This document shows positions 1 to 8,662 of a stretch of 64,000 nt of DNA, piece by piece. Both the position numbers and the translations under genes were made by a program. Numbering within the stretch: position 1 is the first letter of the stretch; each line of letters opens with the position of its first letter. Below the pieces are notes generated by a model. The model was not told the origin of the DNA. It did not search any database and was given only the letters and a program-made list of their open reading frames with translations. Origin of the DNA: Nocardia otitidiscaviarum NBRC 14405 (GTDB lineage: Bacteria; Actinomycetota; Actinomycetes; Mycobacteriales; Mycobacteriaceae); contig NZ_BAGD01000100.1 of NCBI RefSeq assembly GCF_000308635.1, positions 35,377 to 99,376 of the forward strand. The letters are read 5' to 3'.

Positions 1-1929
1 CAGATCGGCCGGACAGCGGGAACAGCGGCCGAGCATGGTCGCGGTGGTGTTGAGCAGTGGTCGCCCGCAGATTCGGCAGGTGGGATGCACGCGCTTGGGA
101 CCGCGGCGATCGGTGGTGTGCTGGGCGATGCGCGAGGCCGGGGAGTCGTCGGGGACCAGACCGGCGAGGAAGCGGGAGCGGCGGCGCACCTTGCGTCCCC
201 CCTCGGTGCGAGCCAGCGCCCAGGACAGCCGCAGATGCTCCCGGGCCCGGGTGACGCCCACATAGAGCAGCCGCCGTTCCTCCTCCAGGGCCGCCTCGTC
301 GGCGACGGTGTTGTCCGGACCGAGCACGTGCGCGATGGGCAGCGTGCCGTCGGCGAGACCGACCAGGAAGACGGCGTCCCACTCCAGCCCCTTGGCGGCG
401 TGCAGGGAGGCCAGGGTGACACCCTGGACCGTCGGCGGATGCCGGGCCTCCGAACGGGCGGCGAGTTCGCGGAGCAGGCCGGGCAGGTCCAGGTCCGGGT
501 CGTGGGCGGTCAACTCCTCGGTGAGCTGCACCAGGGCCACCAGCGAGGACCAGCGTTCGCGGGCCTGCGCGCCGGTGGGCTCCTCGGTGGTGAGCCCGAG
601 CCGAGCCAGCGCGGCCCGCACCAGGGTGACCAGGTCCGCGCCGCGCGCATCGGGCAGGTCGTCGCGACCGGCGGTCTGACGCAGCGTGCTGACGGCCTGG
701 CGCACCTCCGGCCGCAGGAAGAAGCCCTCGCCGCCGCGCACCTGATACGGGATGCCCGCCTCGGTGAGCGCCTGTTCGTAGACCTCGGACTGGGCGTTGA
801 TGCGGTAGAGCACCGCGATCTCGGCGGCGGGCACGCCCTTGCCGAGCAGTTTCGCGATGGCGCGGGCCACGGCCGCCGCCTCGGCGGGCTCGTCGTCGTA
901 CTCGGCGAAGCCCGGCTCCGGGCCGTCGGCGCGCTGGCCGACGAGCTGCAGGCGGGTGCCCGCGATGCGGCCGCGCGCCGCGCCGATGACGCGATTGGCC
1001 AGCGAGACCACCTGCGGGGTGGAGCGGTAGTCGCGCTCCAGCCGCACCACCGTCGCCTCCGGGAAGCGGCGGGAGAAGTCGAGCAGATAGGTCGGGCTGG
1101 CCCCGGTGAAGGAGTAGATGGTCTGGTTGGCGTCGCCGACCACGGTGAGATCGTCGCGCTCGCCGAGCCAGGCGTCGAGCACCCGCTGTTGCAGCGGGGT
1201 GACGTCCTGGTACTCGTCCACCACGAAACAGCGGTAGCGGCCCCGGAACTCCTCGGCCACCGCCGGAAAATCCTCGATGGCGGCGGCGGTGTGCAGCAGC
1301 AGATCGTCGAAGTCCAGCAGCATGCCGTCCGGGGTGATCTTGAGCTGTTCGTAGGCCGCGTAGACGGCCGCGACCTTGGCCGCGTCGTACGGGGTCTCGC
1401 GGTGGCGGCGGGCCACCGTGGCGGCGTAGTCCTCGGGGGCCACGAGCGTGCCCTTGGCCCATTCGATTTCGCCGAGCAGGTCGCGCACGCTGTCGGTGTC
1501 GGCGGGCAGTCCGCCGCGCTGGGCCGCCTGGGCCACGATGGGAAATTTCCTGTCGATCAGCTTCCACGGCACATCGCCGATGACCTGCGGCCAGAAATAG
1601 CGCAACTGCCGCAACGCCGCGGCGTGGAAGGTGCGGGCCTGCACCTGGGTGGCGTCACCGCCGAGTCCGAGCGTCCGCAGCCGCCCGCGCAACTCCCCCG
1701 CGGCCCGCGCGGTGAAGGTCACCGCCAGCACCTGATCGGCGCGCACGTGACCCGCCGCCACCAGGTGGGCGATGCGGTGGGTGATGGTGCGGGTCTTGCC
1801 GGTCCCGGCCCCCGCTAGCACGCAAACCGGGCCGCGCGGGGCACGGGCGGCCGCCGCCTGCTCCGGATCGAGGTCGTCGAGCAGGTGATCGCTGGACTGG
1901 GTGGTGGTGGCCGGCACGCGCTCCATCAT
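1..1929 (-). CDS. uvrD2: ATP-dependent DNA helicase UvrD2 (3' end beyond window)
   Basis: Superfamily 1A 3'-5' DNA helicase for repair and genome maintenance. 643 codons are visible and the C-terminus is cut off by the window start. Walker A AGAGTGKT lies at residues 39-46. The Walker B/motif II VVDEYQDV, the GDANQTIYSF motif, the ERDYRST motif and the late helicase motif LHAAKGLEWD are all present. Near the edge, Cys618, 621, 636 and 639 form the CxxC-x14-CxxC tetracysteine that distinguishes UvrD2 from UvrD1; the expected HRDC domain would lie outside the window. Two ATGs in tandem (1929 and 1926) are possible starts. It diverges from the mycoredoxin gene, as in Mtb (Rv3198c/Rv3198A). Confidence 0.95.
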   Translation of the reverse strand, partial: MMERVPATTTQSSDHLLDDLDPEQAAAARAPRGPVCVLAGAGTGKTRTITHRIAHLVAAGHVRADQVLAVTFTARAAGELRGRLRTLGLGGDATQVQARTFHAAALRQLRYFWPQVIGDVPWKLIDRKFPIVAQAAQRGGLPADTDSVRDLLGEIEWAKGTLVAPEDYAATVARRHRETPYDAAKVAAVYAAYEQLKITPDGMLLDFDDLLLHTAAAIEDFPAVAEEFRGRYRCFVVDEYQDVTPLQQRVLDAWLGERDDLTVVGDANQTIYSFTGASPTYLLDFSRRFPEATVVRLERDYRSTPQVVSLANRVIGAARGRIAGTRLQLVGQRADGPEPGFAEYDDEPAEAAAVARAIAKLLGKGVPAAEIAVLYRINAQSEVYEQALTEAGIPYQVRGGEGFFLRPEVRQAVSTLRQTAGRDDLPDARGADLVTLVRAALARLGLTTEEPTGAQARERWSSLVALVQLTEELTAHDPDLDLPGLLRELAARSEARHPPTVQGVTLASLHAAKGLEWDAVFLVGLADGTLPIAHVLGPDNTVADEAALEEERRLLYVGVTRAREHLRLSWALARTEGGRKVRRRSRFLAGLVPDDSPASRIAQHTTDRRGPKRVHPTCRICGRPLLNTTATMLGRCSRCPADL

Positions 1930-2012
1930 GGCAGCCGCCTCCGACAGCGCGCGTACCCCGCACACCACGGCTGTCCGGGAACAGGTTCCGCACCCGGCGC
2001 GTTGCACGACCC

Positions 2013-2264
2013 GTGACTGCAACGGACCTGACCATGTACTCGACCACCTGGTGCGGCTACTGCCGCCGACTCAGGAAGCAACTCGACGAGGCGGGGATCA
2101 CCTACGAGGTGATCGATATCGAGGAGAATCCCGCAGCGGCCGAATTCGTCGGCAGCGTGAACAACGGCAATCACGTGGTGCCGACCGTGAAATATCGGGA
2201 CGGGTCCACCGCCACCAATCCCAGCCTGGCCGCCGTGCAGCAGGCCCTCGCCGCGATCAGCTGA
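2013..2264 (+). CDS. mrx1: Mycoredoxin 1 (glutaredoxin-like, mycothiol-dependent)
   Basis: 83-residue thioredoxin-fold protein with active site WCGYC at residues 13-17, a cis-proline in VVPTV and a C-terminal NPS motif. Mycoredoxins reduce mixed disulfides between proteins and mycothiol, the actinobacterial thiol. Length, motif and position next to uvrD2 match Mtb Rv3198A. The start is a GTG at 2013, chosen because the following residues align with the N-terminus of the Mtb protein. Cytosolic; no signal peptide or membrane segment. Confidence 0.92.
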   Translation: MTATDLTMYSTTWCGYCRRLRKQLDEAGITYEVIDIEENPAAAEFVGSVNNGNHVVPTVKYRDGSTATNPSLAAVQQALAAIS

Positions 2265-2305
2265 TTCGACGCGCACCCGGGTTCGGCGCGGACGGTCCAT
2301 GAAAA

Positions 2306-2337
2306 AAGCCGCACATCCCGTTCGGGATGTGCGGCTT
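2306..2337 (-). terminator. Intrinsic terminator of the DUF4189 gene
   Basis: Perfect 15-bp inverted repeat (2306-2320 and 2323-2337) with a 2-base loop. Read on the minus strand it is followed by a run of T residues, the classic Rho-independent form. It starts 13 bases after the DUF4189 stop codon. The opposite strand could use the same stem to end the mycoredoxin transcript, but its T run is weaker. Confidence 0.85.
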
Positions 2338-2349
2338 CGCGCTACCGGG

Positions 2350-2787
2350 TCAGTCGGTGCAGACCGATTCCTTGATCACACCACGTTCCGGGCTGGAACT
2401 GCCGGTGAACGGGAACGGCAGCGGCGGCTTGACGGCCGCCAGCTTGTCGAGCGCCGCCCGCTCCGCCTCGGGACGGGTCACCCCGGTCCCCCCGTGGAAG
2501 CGCATCTTGTCCTCGCTCATGGCGACCGCGCCGCAGCCATTGGCCCAGCTGGCCAGCACCTCACAACCCCGGTAGCCGCATTCGGCGAGCGCGGCCTGCT
2601 CGGCCGACGCCCGGTCCGGATAGTTCCAGGCCGAACCGTAGGAGGTGAAGTCGCTGAACGCGCCGACGGCGATGGCACCCCAGTATCCGTCCGGGCCGGG
2701 CTCCGCCGCAGCGGTGCCCATGCCGACGGACGTGAGTGCGGCCGCCGAGACAACCAGACTCATGGCGGCCTTACTCAGAAAACCCAT
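2350..2787 (-). CDS. Secreted DUF4189 domain protein
   Basis: 145 residues. An N-terminal signal peptide (Lys near the start, a hydrophobic core, then a likely AxA site around residues 24-28, GTAAAEPG) is followed by a small DUF4189 domain. That family has the pattern of Trp/Tyr-Gly residues, an ASAEQAAL-type helix and several cysteines (AECGYRGC, NGCGA, C-terminal VCTD) likely to form disulfides. Function in the family is unknown; it is an exported small protein common in Nocardia and mycobacteria. ATG at 2787 has a good ribosome site (GGGGAG, 8-base spacing). It is an insertion relative to the Mtb order, between mycoredoxin and nudC. Confidence 0.8.
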   Translation of the reverse strand: MGFLSKAAMSLVVSAAALTSVGMGTAAAEPGPDGYWGAIAVGAFSDFTSYGSAWNYPDRASAEQAALAECGYRGCEVLASWANGCGAVAMSEDKMRFHGGTGVTRPEAERAALDKLAAVKPPLPFPFTGSSSPERGVIKESVCTD

Positions 2788-2808
2788 CGAAAAATCTCCC
2801 CATCAGAA

Positions 2809-2833
2809 AACGGCTTCCGACGTGAAAGCCGTT
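2809..2833 (-). terminator. Likely terminator of nudC
   Basis: Inverted repeat AACGGCTT / AAGCCGTT with a 9-base loop, followed on the minus strand by TTTTC. It lies 58 bases past the nudC stop and just upstream of the DUF4189 start, so it would separate the two transcripts. The stem is only 8 bp, so confidence is moderate. Confidence 0.5.
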
Positions 2834-2890
2834 CCAGTGATCTTGACGGGGATTAGTCCTATTTGTCCAACAAGTTCCGAATAGTGGGAA

Positions 2891-3799
2891 TCAGTCTGCG
2901 GCAGCCCAGGATTCGACAATCGTGCGCGCGATGGAGATCGATCCCGGCAGCAGCAACCGCGCATCGCCGCCGCCACTGCCCCACGCACCGGCCGCCAGCG
3001 CCTCGCGCACCTCGGCGCGGGTGAACCAGTGCGCCTCGGCGATCTCACCGTCGGAGAAATGCAGCGGCTGTTCGGGATCGGCCTGCGCGGCGAAACCCAC
3101 CATGAGCGAGCGCGGAAACGGCCACGGCTGCGAGCCCAGGTAGCGGACCTCGCGCACATCGACGCCCACCTCCTCCTTGATCTCGCGCTCCACGCACCGC
3201 TCCAGGGACTCCCCGGCCTCCACGAAACCGGCCAACAGCGAGAACAATCCCTCCGGCCAGGTGTGCTGGCGGCCCAGCAGCACCCGGTCGCCGCCGTCGT
3301 GCACGAGGCAGATGACGGCCGGGTCGATGCGGGGGAATTCCTGATGGCCGGAATCGCTGGTGCGCGACCACCCGGCGTTCGACGCGCGCGTCGGCGTGCC
3401 GTCGTGCGCGCTGTAGCCGGCCTTGTCGTGCCAGTTCAGCAGCGCGATGGCGGTGGAGAGCAGACCCGCGCCAAAATCGTCGAGATCCAGTGTCGCCCCC
3501 ACGGCACGCAGATCGGTCAGCTCACCCTCGATCTCGTTGTCGCGCACCGCCCACAGGTGGAACTCGCCGTCCACACCCAGGAACACCGCATGCGGCGACG
3601 GCTCGGCCGACAGCGTCACCGCCTCCTCCAGCACCACCGCATTGCCCTCGACGCGCACCTGGCCGCGCCGGTTCATGCGCACCAGCTTCGCCTGCCCCCA
3701 GCCTTCCTTCAGAGCCTGCTCATCGGCGCGGAGATGCTCCGCCCGATCGAGAGCGGAACGCGAGAGCACGGGCACGGCATTGAGATCAAATACGGACAC
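2891..3799 (-). CDS. nudC: NAD(+) diphosphatase / RNA-deNADing Nudix hydrolase NudC
   Basis: 302 residues. The Nudix box is at residues 191-213 (begins GFVEAGES, contains REIKEEVGV) and the NudC signature SQPWPFP is at 223-229. NudC enzymes cleave NADH or NAD+ to NMN and AMP and, in other bacteria, remove NAD caps from RNA. The central region that holds four zinc-binding cysteines in E. coli NudC (here about residues 123-157) keeps no such set, so this copy probably lacks the zinc site. It sits between the DUF4189 gene and the K+ channel gene, the Rv3199c position. Confidence 0.92.
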   Translation of the reverse strand: MSVFDLNAVPVLSRSALDRAEHLRADEQALKEGWGQAKLVRMNRRGQVRVEGNAVVLEEAVTLSAEPSPHAVFLGVDGEFHLWAVRDNEIEGELTDLRAVGATLDLDDFGAGLLSTAIALLNWHDKAGYSAHDGTPTRASNAGWSRTSDSGHQEFPRIDPAVICLVHDGGDRVLLGRQHTWPEGLFSLLAGFVEAGESLERCVEREIKEEVGVDVREVRYLGSQPWPFPRSLMVGFAAQADPEQPLHFSDGEIAEAHWFTRAEVREALAAGAWGSGGGDARLLLPGSISIARTIVESWAAAD

Positions 3800-3841
3800 A
3801 GCATCTATTTTGCCCTTCGCTTCGCTCCGGGCGGATTCGCG

Positions 3842-4909
3842 TCAGAGATTGGCGCGGCGGAGGTACAGGAGTTTGTCGGCGGTTTCGAGGGCGTCCACCT
3901 CGGGTTCGCCGACGCGGATGAGCTGACCTTCGCGGACCACGCCGAGGACGATATCGCGGAGGTGGCGGGGGGAGCCGCCCACCTCCTCGGGTTCCACGTC
4001 GCGTTCGGCGATGGCGAAACCGGCCTCGGGGGTGAGCAGGTCCTCGATCATGTCGACCACGCTGGGGGTGGTGGTGGCGATGCCGAGCAGGCGACCCGCG
4101 GTCTCCGAGGACACCACCACCGAATCCGCGCCGGACTGGCGCAGCAGGTGGGTGTTCTCGGCCTCGCGGATGGAGGCCACGATCTTGGCCTTGGCATTGA
4201 GTTCGCGGGCGGTCAGGGTGACCAGGACGGCGGTGTCGTCGCGGTTGGCGGCGATGACGATCGAGGCCGCGTTCTGCACACCGGCCAGCCGCAGCACATC
4301 GGACTGGGTGGCCGAACCGTGCACCGTCACCAGGCCCGCGTTGGCCGCGCGCTCCAACATGTCGGCGTCGGTGTCGACGACGACGATCTCGGCGGGCTGC
4401 ACGCCGTCACCGAGCATGGCGTCGACCGCGGTGCGGCCCTTGGTGCCGTAGCCGACGACCACGGTGTGATTGCGCACGGTGTGCCTCCATCGCTGAATCT
4501 TGAAAGCCTGCCGGGACCGTTCGGTCAGCACGGACAGGGTGGTGCCGACCAGGACGATCAGGAACAGCACCCGCAGCGGGGTGATGACCAGGATATTGAC
4601 CAGCCGGGCCTTGGGAGTCACGGGCGCGATATCGCCGTACCCGGTGGTGGACAGCGACACCGTCGAGTAGTACAGCGCGTCCATGAGCGACAGCTCACCG
4701 TCGACGTTGTCGTTGTAACCGTCGCGCCCGACGTAGACCACGGTGGTGGCGATGGCCAGCAACAGCACGGCCATGCCGATCCGGCGCCACAGCAGCCGCC
4801 AGGGGCTGGTCTGCGCCTCCGGGATGCGCAGGACGCCCACCAGGGCGAAGTCGGGGCGCTCGGTGAGTCTGCCCAGGCCGGGCGAGGAGTCACCGAACAT
4901 GGAAACCAC
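3842..4909 (-). CDS. TrkA-N (RCK) domain potassium channel protein
   Basis: 355 residues. Two membrane helices (about residues 43-60 and 103-126) flank a pore loop with the K+ selectivity filter TTGYGD at 88-93. A cytosolic RCK/TrkA-N domain starts near 147 with the nucleotide-binding motif VVGYGTKG, followed by a TrkA-C-like end. This is the MthK/Kch-type layout, a ligand-gated K+ channel in the cytoplasmic membrane, matching the Rv3200c position. Start uncertain: GTG at 4909 or ATG at 4900, neither with a strong ribosome site. It lies 42 bases downstream of adnB and may be cotranscribed. Confidence 0.9.
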   Translation of the reverse strand: MVSMFGDSSPGLGRLTERPDFALVGVLRIPEAQTSPWRLLWRRIGMAVLLLAIATTVVYVGRDGYNDNVDGELSLMDALYYSTVSLSTTGYGDIAPVTPKARLVNILVITPLRVLFLIVLVGTTLSVLTERSRQAFKIQRWRHTVRNHTVVVGYGTKGRTAVDAMLGDGVQPAEIVVVDTDADMLERAANAGLVTVHGSATQSDVLRLAGVQNAASIVIAANRDDTAVLVTLTARELNAKAKIVASIREAENTHLLRQSGADSVVVSSETAGRLLGIATTTPSVVDMIEDLLTPEAGFAIAERDVEPEEVGGSPRHLRDIVLGVVREGQLIRVGEPEVDALETADKLLYLRRANL

Positions 4910-4951
4910 CGGCCCATCCGAAAGCGTCTAGCTGCGGCACAGGACGGCAGA

Positions 4952-7900
4952 CTACCGGTCCGATCGGCGGGATGTGATGTCCGGACGGGGCGCGTCCGGA
5001 GATCGGTCCGACTCCTCCGGTGTGTCGAGCTCGGGGCCGAGTGGTGCGGCGGCGCCGATGAGCTCGGCCAATTCGCCTGGGCCGGGCAGATGTTCGGGGG
5101 CGATGGTGCGGCCGGTGCGCACGTAGTGGAAGGCCGCTCCGATCCGGTCCAACATCTCGGCCTCGGTGGCGCCGGTGCGTTGGGCGAGCAGCCGTGCCCA
5201 GGCCACGCGGTAGACGGCCAACTGCACGGCGACGGCGGCCTCCTCGGCGGGTTTCGGTTCCGCGCCGGTCTTCCAGTCGACCACCACCCAGCGGCCGTCC
5301 GGTTCCCGGAAGACCGCGTCCATGCGACCGCGCAGGACGGTACCCGCCAGTGTCGTTTCGAAGGACACCTCGACCTCGACGGGATTGCGGTCGGCCCACG
5401 GCGAGGCGAGGAACGCCTCCTGGAGGCGGACCAGGTCGGCGTCGGTGTCGCCGGTGTCGGACGCGCCGGGGAGTTCGTCGACGCCGAGCAGGCGCGACGC
5501 CCCGAACCAGCGTTGCAGCCAGGCGTGGAAGGCGGTGCCGCGCCGAGCGTACGGACTGGGCGGATACGGCAGCGGACGCCGCAGCCGGGCAGCCAGTTTC
5601 GCCGGATCGGCATGCAGGTCGACCAGGGCGGTGGCGGGCAGCTGCCCCGGCAGCTCGACCTCTCGGGCGGCCTGCGTGGCCGCGGCGTGCTCGGCGAGCA
5701 GCGCGTCGACATCGGCCGCCCAGCCCTCGGGATCGGGGTCGTCGGAGTCCGATTCGCCCGCAACGATTTCGACGTCGACGGACGAATCCGCGAGCGGATC
5801 GGCACGCCGGTGCGGCGGTCCGGCACCGACCCTCCCGCCCGCGCTCGCACCGGATGCGCCGCCATCCGAACTCGCGACGTGCGGGTCGCCCGGCGGCGGC
5901 ACGGTGGCACCGGGTTCCGCACCCGCGGCGCGTCGCTCGCCCTTTGGCGGCGTGGTGGAACCGGTTGGGGCGGCCGGAAACATACCGAAGTCGAGTTCGG
6001 TCTGGATACCGCGGGCGGCGCGGCGCTGTTCCTCGCGCAGGTCGGCGAGGGCCGCGCGGACCAGGGCGGCGGCGTGTTCGATATCGGCGCGGCGCTTGCC
6101 GAGGGGGTCGCGGGGCCAGGTGGCGGTGGGCGGGTTGTCGGTGAACGGGTTGGGGGTGTCGGGGGGTGGTGGGTCGTCCCAGCGGTCGATGCGAACGGCG
6201 CGGGCCAGCATGCCGGGCTGTTCCGCCGCGCGCGCCAGGTCGAGCAGGAAGTCGGAGGGACCCTTGGGCTTGGAGCCGGTCTCGGCCCAGTGGTGCGCCG
6301 AAACGAACAGGGCGCGTTCGGTTCTGGTGAGGGCCACATAGAAGAGGCGGCGCTCCTCGTCCAGGCGGCGGGCGGCCAGTGCCTTCTTGTGCGCGTCCAG
6401 GGCGCGTTCCAGATCGGCGCGATCGTGGATATCGGTGAGATCGAGCACCGGGACACCCTCACCGGCGTCGTCGCGCTGGCGGTCCCCGCGCAGCGCGGTG
6501 GGGAGTTCCGCGAGCGCGCCCATCCAAGTGGTGGTGCCGGTGCCGGACGGGAAGGTGCCGTCCACCACGTGCGGGACCGCCACCACCTCCCATTCCAGCC
6601 CCTTGGCGGCATGCACCGTGAGCACCTGCACCCGATCCCGGGCGACCTCGACTTCGCCCGGCTCCAAACCGTTCTCGACCTCCTCGGCGGCGGCGAGGAA
6701 GGCGAGCAGCCCGGTCAGCGAGGCGCGATGGTCGGCGGCGTAGCCGGAGACCACCTCGGCGAAGGCGTCCAGATGCTCGCGACCCGCGCCCGCCCCGGCG
6801 GTGGCGCGCCGGGCCTGGGTCTCCACGCCCACCCCGATGGTGCGCTCCACATCCGCGACCAGTTCCGGCAGCGGCTGTCCGCTCCGCTCGCGCAGGGCGG
6901 TGAGCTCCGCGCCCAGGGCATTGATCCGCGCGAAACCCTGCGGTGAATACTGTTCCGCCGCACCGGGATCGGCAATGGCGTCGGCCAGGCCCGCCTGTTC
7001 GGAGGGCTCCGGCGCGACCTCGCGCAGTGCGTCGTCCAGTGTCCCGGTGTCGGTGATGGCGGCCTGCTGTCCGGCGGGCTGTCGAATGGACAGCTCTCGG
7101 GCGCGCCGGGACAGGGCGGCGATATCCGCGACGCCGATGCGCCAGCGCGCGCCGGTGAGGATGCGGATGGCCGCGCTGCCCGCCGACGGGTCGGCGATCA
7201 ACCGCAGCGTGGCCACGACATCGGCCACCTCGGGCGTATGCAGCAGCCCGCCCAGCCCGACGATCTCCACGGGTAGTCCCCGCTCCCGCAGGGCCTCCGC
7301 GAGCGGGGCCGCATCGGCGTTGCGGCGCACCAGCACCGCCGAGGTGGGCGGCTGCGCATCCAGGTCGGCGGCGGCCTCCCATTCGGCCGCGATGCGTTCG
7401 GCCACCCACTCCCGTTCGTCCGCGACCGTCTCGGTGAGGGCGAAGGCGAGCACGCCGTCGGTGGCGTCGGGCCGCGGGCGCAGGGCGTCCACGGTGACGC
7501 CACCGCCCTCGGCCGCCCGCCGCCGCAGCGGATCGGCCACCAGATTGGCCAGTTCCAGCGCCTCCGGTGGGTTACGCCAACTGGTGAGCAGCGGCAGCAC
7601 CGGCGCGGGAATGCCCGGCGCACAGGGGAAGTCGGTGGCGAAGCGGGGCAGGTTGGCCGCCGACGCACCACGCCACCCGTAGATCGACTGCATGGGATCG
7701 CCCACCGCGGTCACCGCGAGCCGTCCGCTCCCGGCCGGGTCGTCGTCGCGATCGGGTCCGATGCCGCCGAAGAGGGAGGCCAGCAGAATGCGCTGGGAGT
7801 GGCCGGTGTCCTGGTATTCGTCGAGCAGCACCAGGCGGAAGCGCTCACGTTCGGCGGCCGAGACCTCCGGATGTTCGGCGGCCAGCCGGGCGGCCAGGGA

Positions 7901-8662
7901 CATCTGCGCACCGAAATCCAGTGCGCCGCGGCGGCGCAGCTCCTCGGCGAGCCGTTCCACCAGAGGCAGCAGCGAGATGCGCTCCTCCTGCACGGCGAGC
8001 AGGTCCAGCAGGGCCTTCTTGGGTCCGCCGCGCTGCTTGGGGCCCGCGGGCAGGGTGTGGATGAGGCGGTCCAATTCCCGGTGGGCGTCCCGCAATTGGT
8101 CCGGCCGCACCAGGTGCTCGGCCAGCTGCCCGGACAGCGCCAGCACGGCCTCGGTGACCGAGACCGGGGTGCGGTCGATATCGAGGTCACCGTCCCAGGT
8201 CGAGACGAGCCGATAGGCCAGTTGCCAGAGCTGGGTCTCGCTGAGCAGGGTGGCGTTGGGTTCCACCGGCAGCAGCAGGCCGTGTTCGGTGAGCAGCCGG
8301 CCCGCATAGGAGTGATAGGTGCTGATCTCCGGTTCGGAGCCGGTGAGCAGGGCGCGCAGGTGCCCGGTGGGGTCGATATCGCGCACCAGCGGGGCGCCGG
8401 CGAGCCGGGCCAGGCGGGTGCGGATGCGGGTGGTCAACTGCTGGGCGGCTTTTCGAGTGAAGGTGAGGCCCAGCACCTGTTCGGGTTCGACCAGGCCGTT
8501 GGCGACCATCCACACCACGCGGGCGGCCATGGTCTCGGTCTTGCCCGCGCCCGCCCCCGCCACGACCAGGGTCGGGCCGGGCGGGGCGGCGATCACGGCG
8601 GCCTGCTCGTCGGTGGGCGGGGGCAGGCCCAGCGCGTCGGCCAGTTGCCGGGGGGTGATCAC
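4952..8662 (-). CDS. adnB: AdnB subunit of the AdnAB helicase-nuclease
   Basis: 1236 residues. N-terminal UvrD/PcrA-type motor with Walker A GAGAGKT (35-41) and motif II LLDEYQDT. The C-terminal RecB-type nuclease has GRMDAVF, VVVDWKTG and QLAVYR, carrying the catalytic Asp-Asp-Lys and the following Gln. AdnAB resects double-strand breaks in mycobacteria and relatives in place of RecBCD/AddAB; AdnB is the lead motor. A Pro/Gly/Asp-rich stretch of roughly 90 residues sits between motor and nuclease, making the protein longer than I recall for Mtb (about 1100). Its GTG start overlaps the adnA stop by four bases (GTGA), so translation is coupled. Confidence 0.93.
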   Translation of the reverse strand: MITPRQLADALGLPPPTDEQAAVIAAPPGPTLVVAGAGAGKTETMAARVVWMVANGLVEPEQVLGLTFTRKAAQQLTTRIRTRLARLAGAPLVRDIDPTGHLRALLTGSEPEISTYHSYAGRLLTEHGLLLPVEPNATLLSETQLWQLAYRLVSTWDGDLDIDRTPVSVTEAVLALSGQLAEHLVRPDQLRDAHRELDRLIHTLPAGPKQRGGPKKALLDLLAVQEERISLLPLVERLAEELRRRGALDFGAQMSLAARLAAEHPEVSAAERERFRLVLLDEYQDTGHSQRILLASLFGGIGPDRDDDPAGSGRLAVTAVGDPMQSIYGWRGASAANLPRFATDFPCAPGIPAPVLPLLTSWRNPPEALELANLVADPLRRRAAEGGGVTVDALRPRPDATDGVLAFALTETVADEREWVAERIAAEWEAAADLDAQPPTSAVLVRRNADAAPLAEALRERGLPVEIVGLGGLLHTPEVADVVATLRLIADPSAGSAAIRILTGARWRIGVADIAALSRRARELSIRQPAGQQAAITDTGTLDDALREVAPEPSEQAGLADAIADPGAAEQYSPQGFARINALGAELTALRERSGQPLPELVADVERTIGVGVETQARRATAGAGAGREHLDAFAEVVSGYAADHRASLTGLLAFLAAAEEVENGLEPGEVEVARDRVQVLTVHAAKGLEWEVVAVPHVVDGTFPSGTGTTTWMGALAELPTALRGDRQRDDAGEGVPVLDLTDIHDRADLERALDAHKKALAARRLDEERRLFYVALTRTERALFVSAHHWAETGSKPKGPSDFLLDLARAAEQPGMLARAVRIDRWDDPPPPDTPNPFTDNPPTATWPRDPLGKRRADIEHAAALVRAALADLREEQRRAARGIQTELDFGMFPAAPTGSTTPPKGERRAAGAEPGATVPPPGDPHVASSDGGASGASAGGRVGAGPPHRRADPLADSSVDVEIVAGESDSDDPDPEGWAADVDALLAEHAAATQAAREVELPGQLPATALVDLHADPAKLAARLRRPLPYPPSPYARRGTAFHAWLQRWFGASRLLGVDELPGASDTGDTDADLVRLQEAFLASPWADRNPVEVEVSFETTLAGTVLRGRMDAVFREPDGRWVVVDWKTGAEPKPAEEAAVAVQLAVYRVAWARLLAQRTGATEAEMLDRIGAAFHYVRTGRTIAPEHLPGPGELAELIGAAAPLGPELDTPEESDRSPDAPRPDITSRRSDR

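Noticed and set aside
3029..6946. Very long open frame on the plus strand opposite nudC, the channel and adnB
   Set aside because: It is the mirror of strong coding bias on the other strand in high-GC DNA; the translation is rich in His/Gly/Arg and has no family motif. Similar frames lie opposite adnA (8975-12393) and narG (27818-30859).
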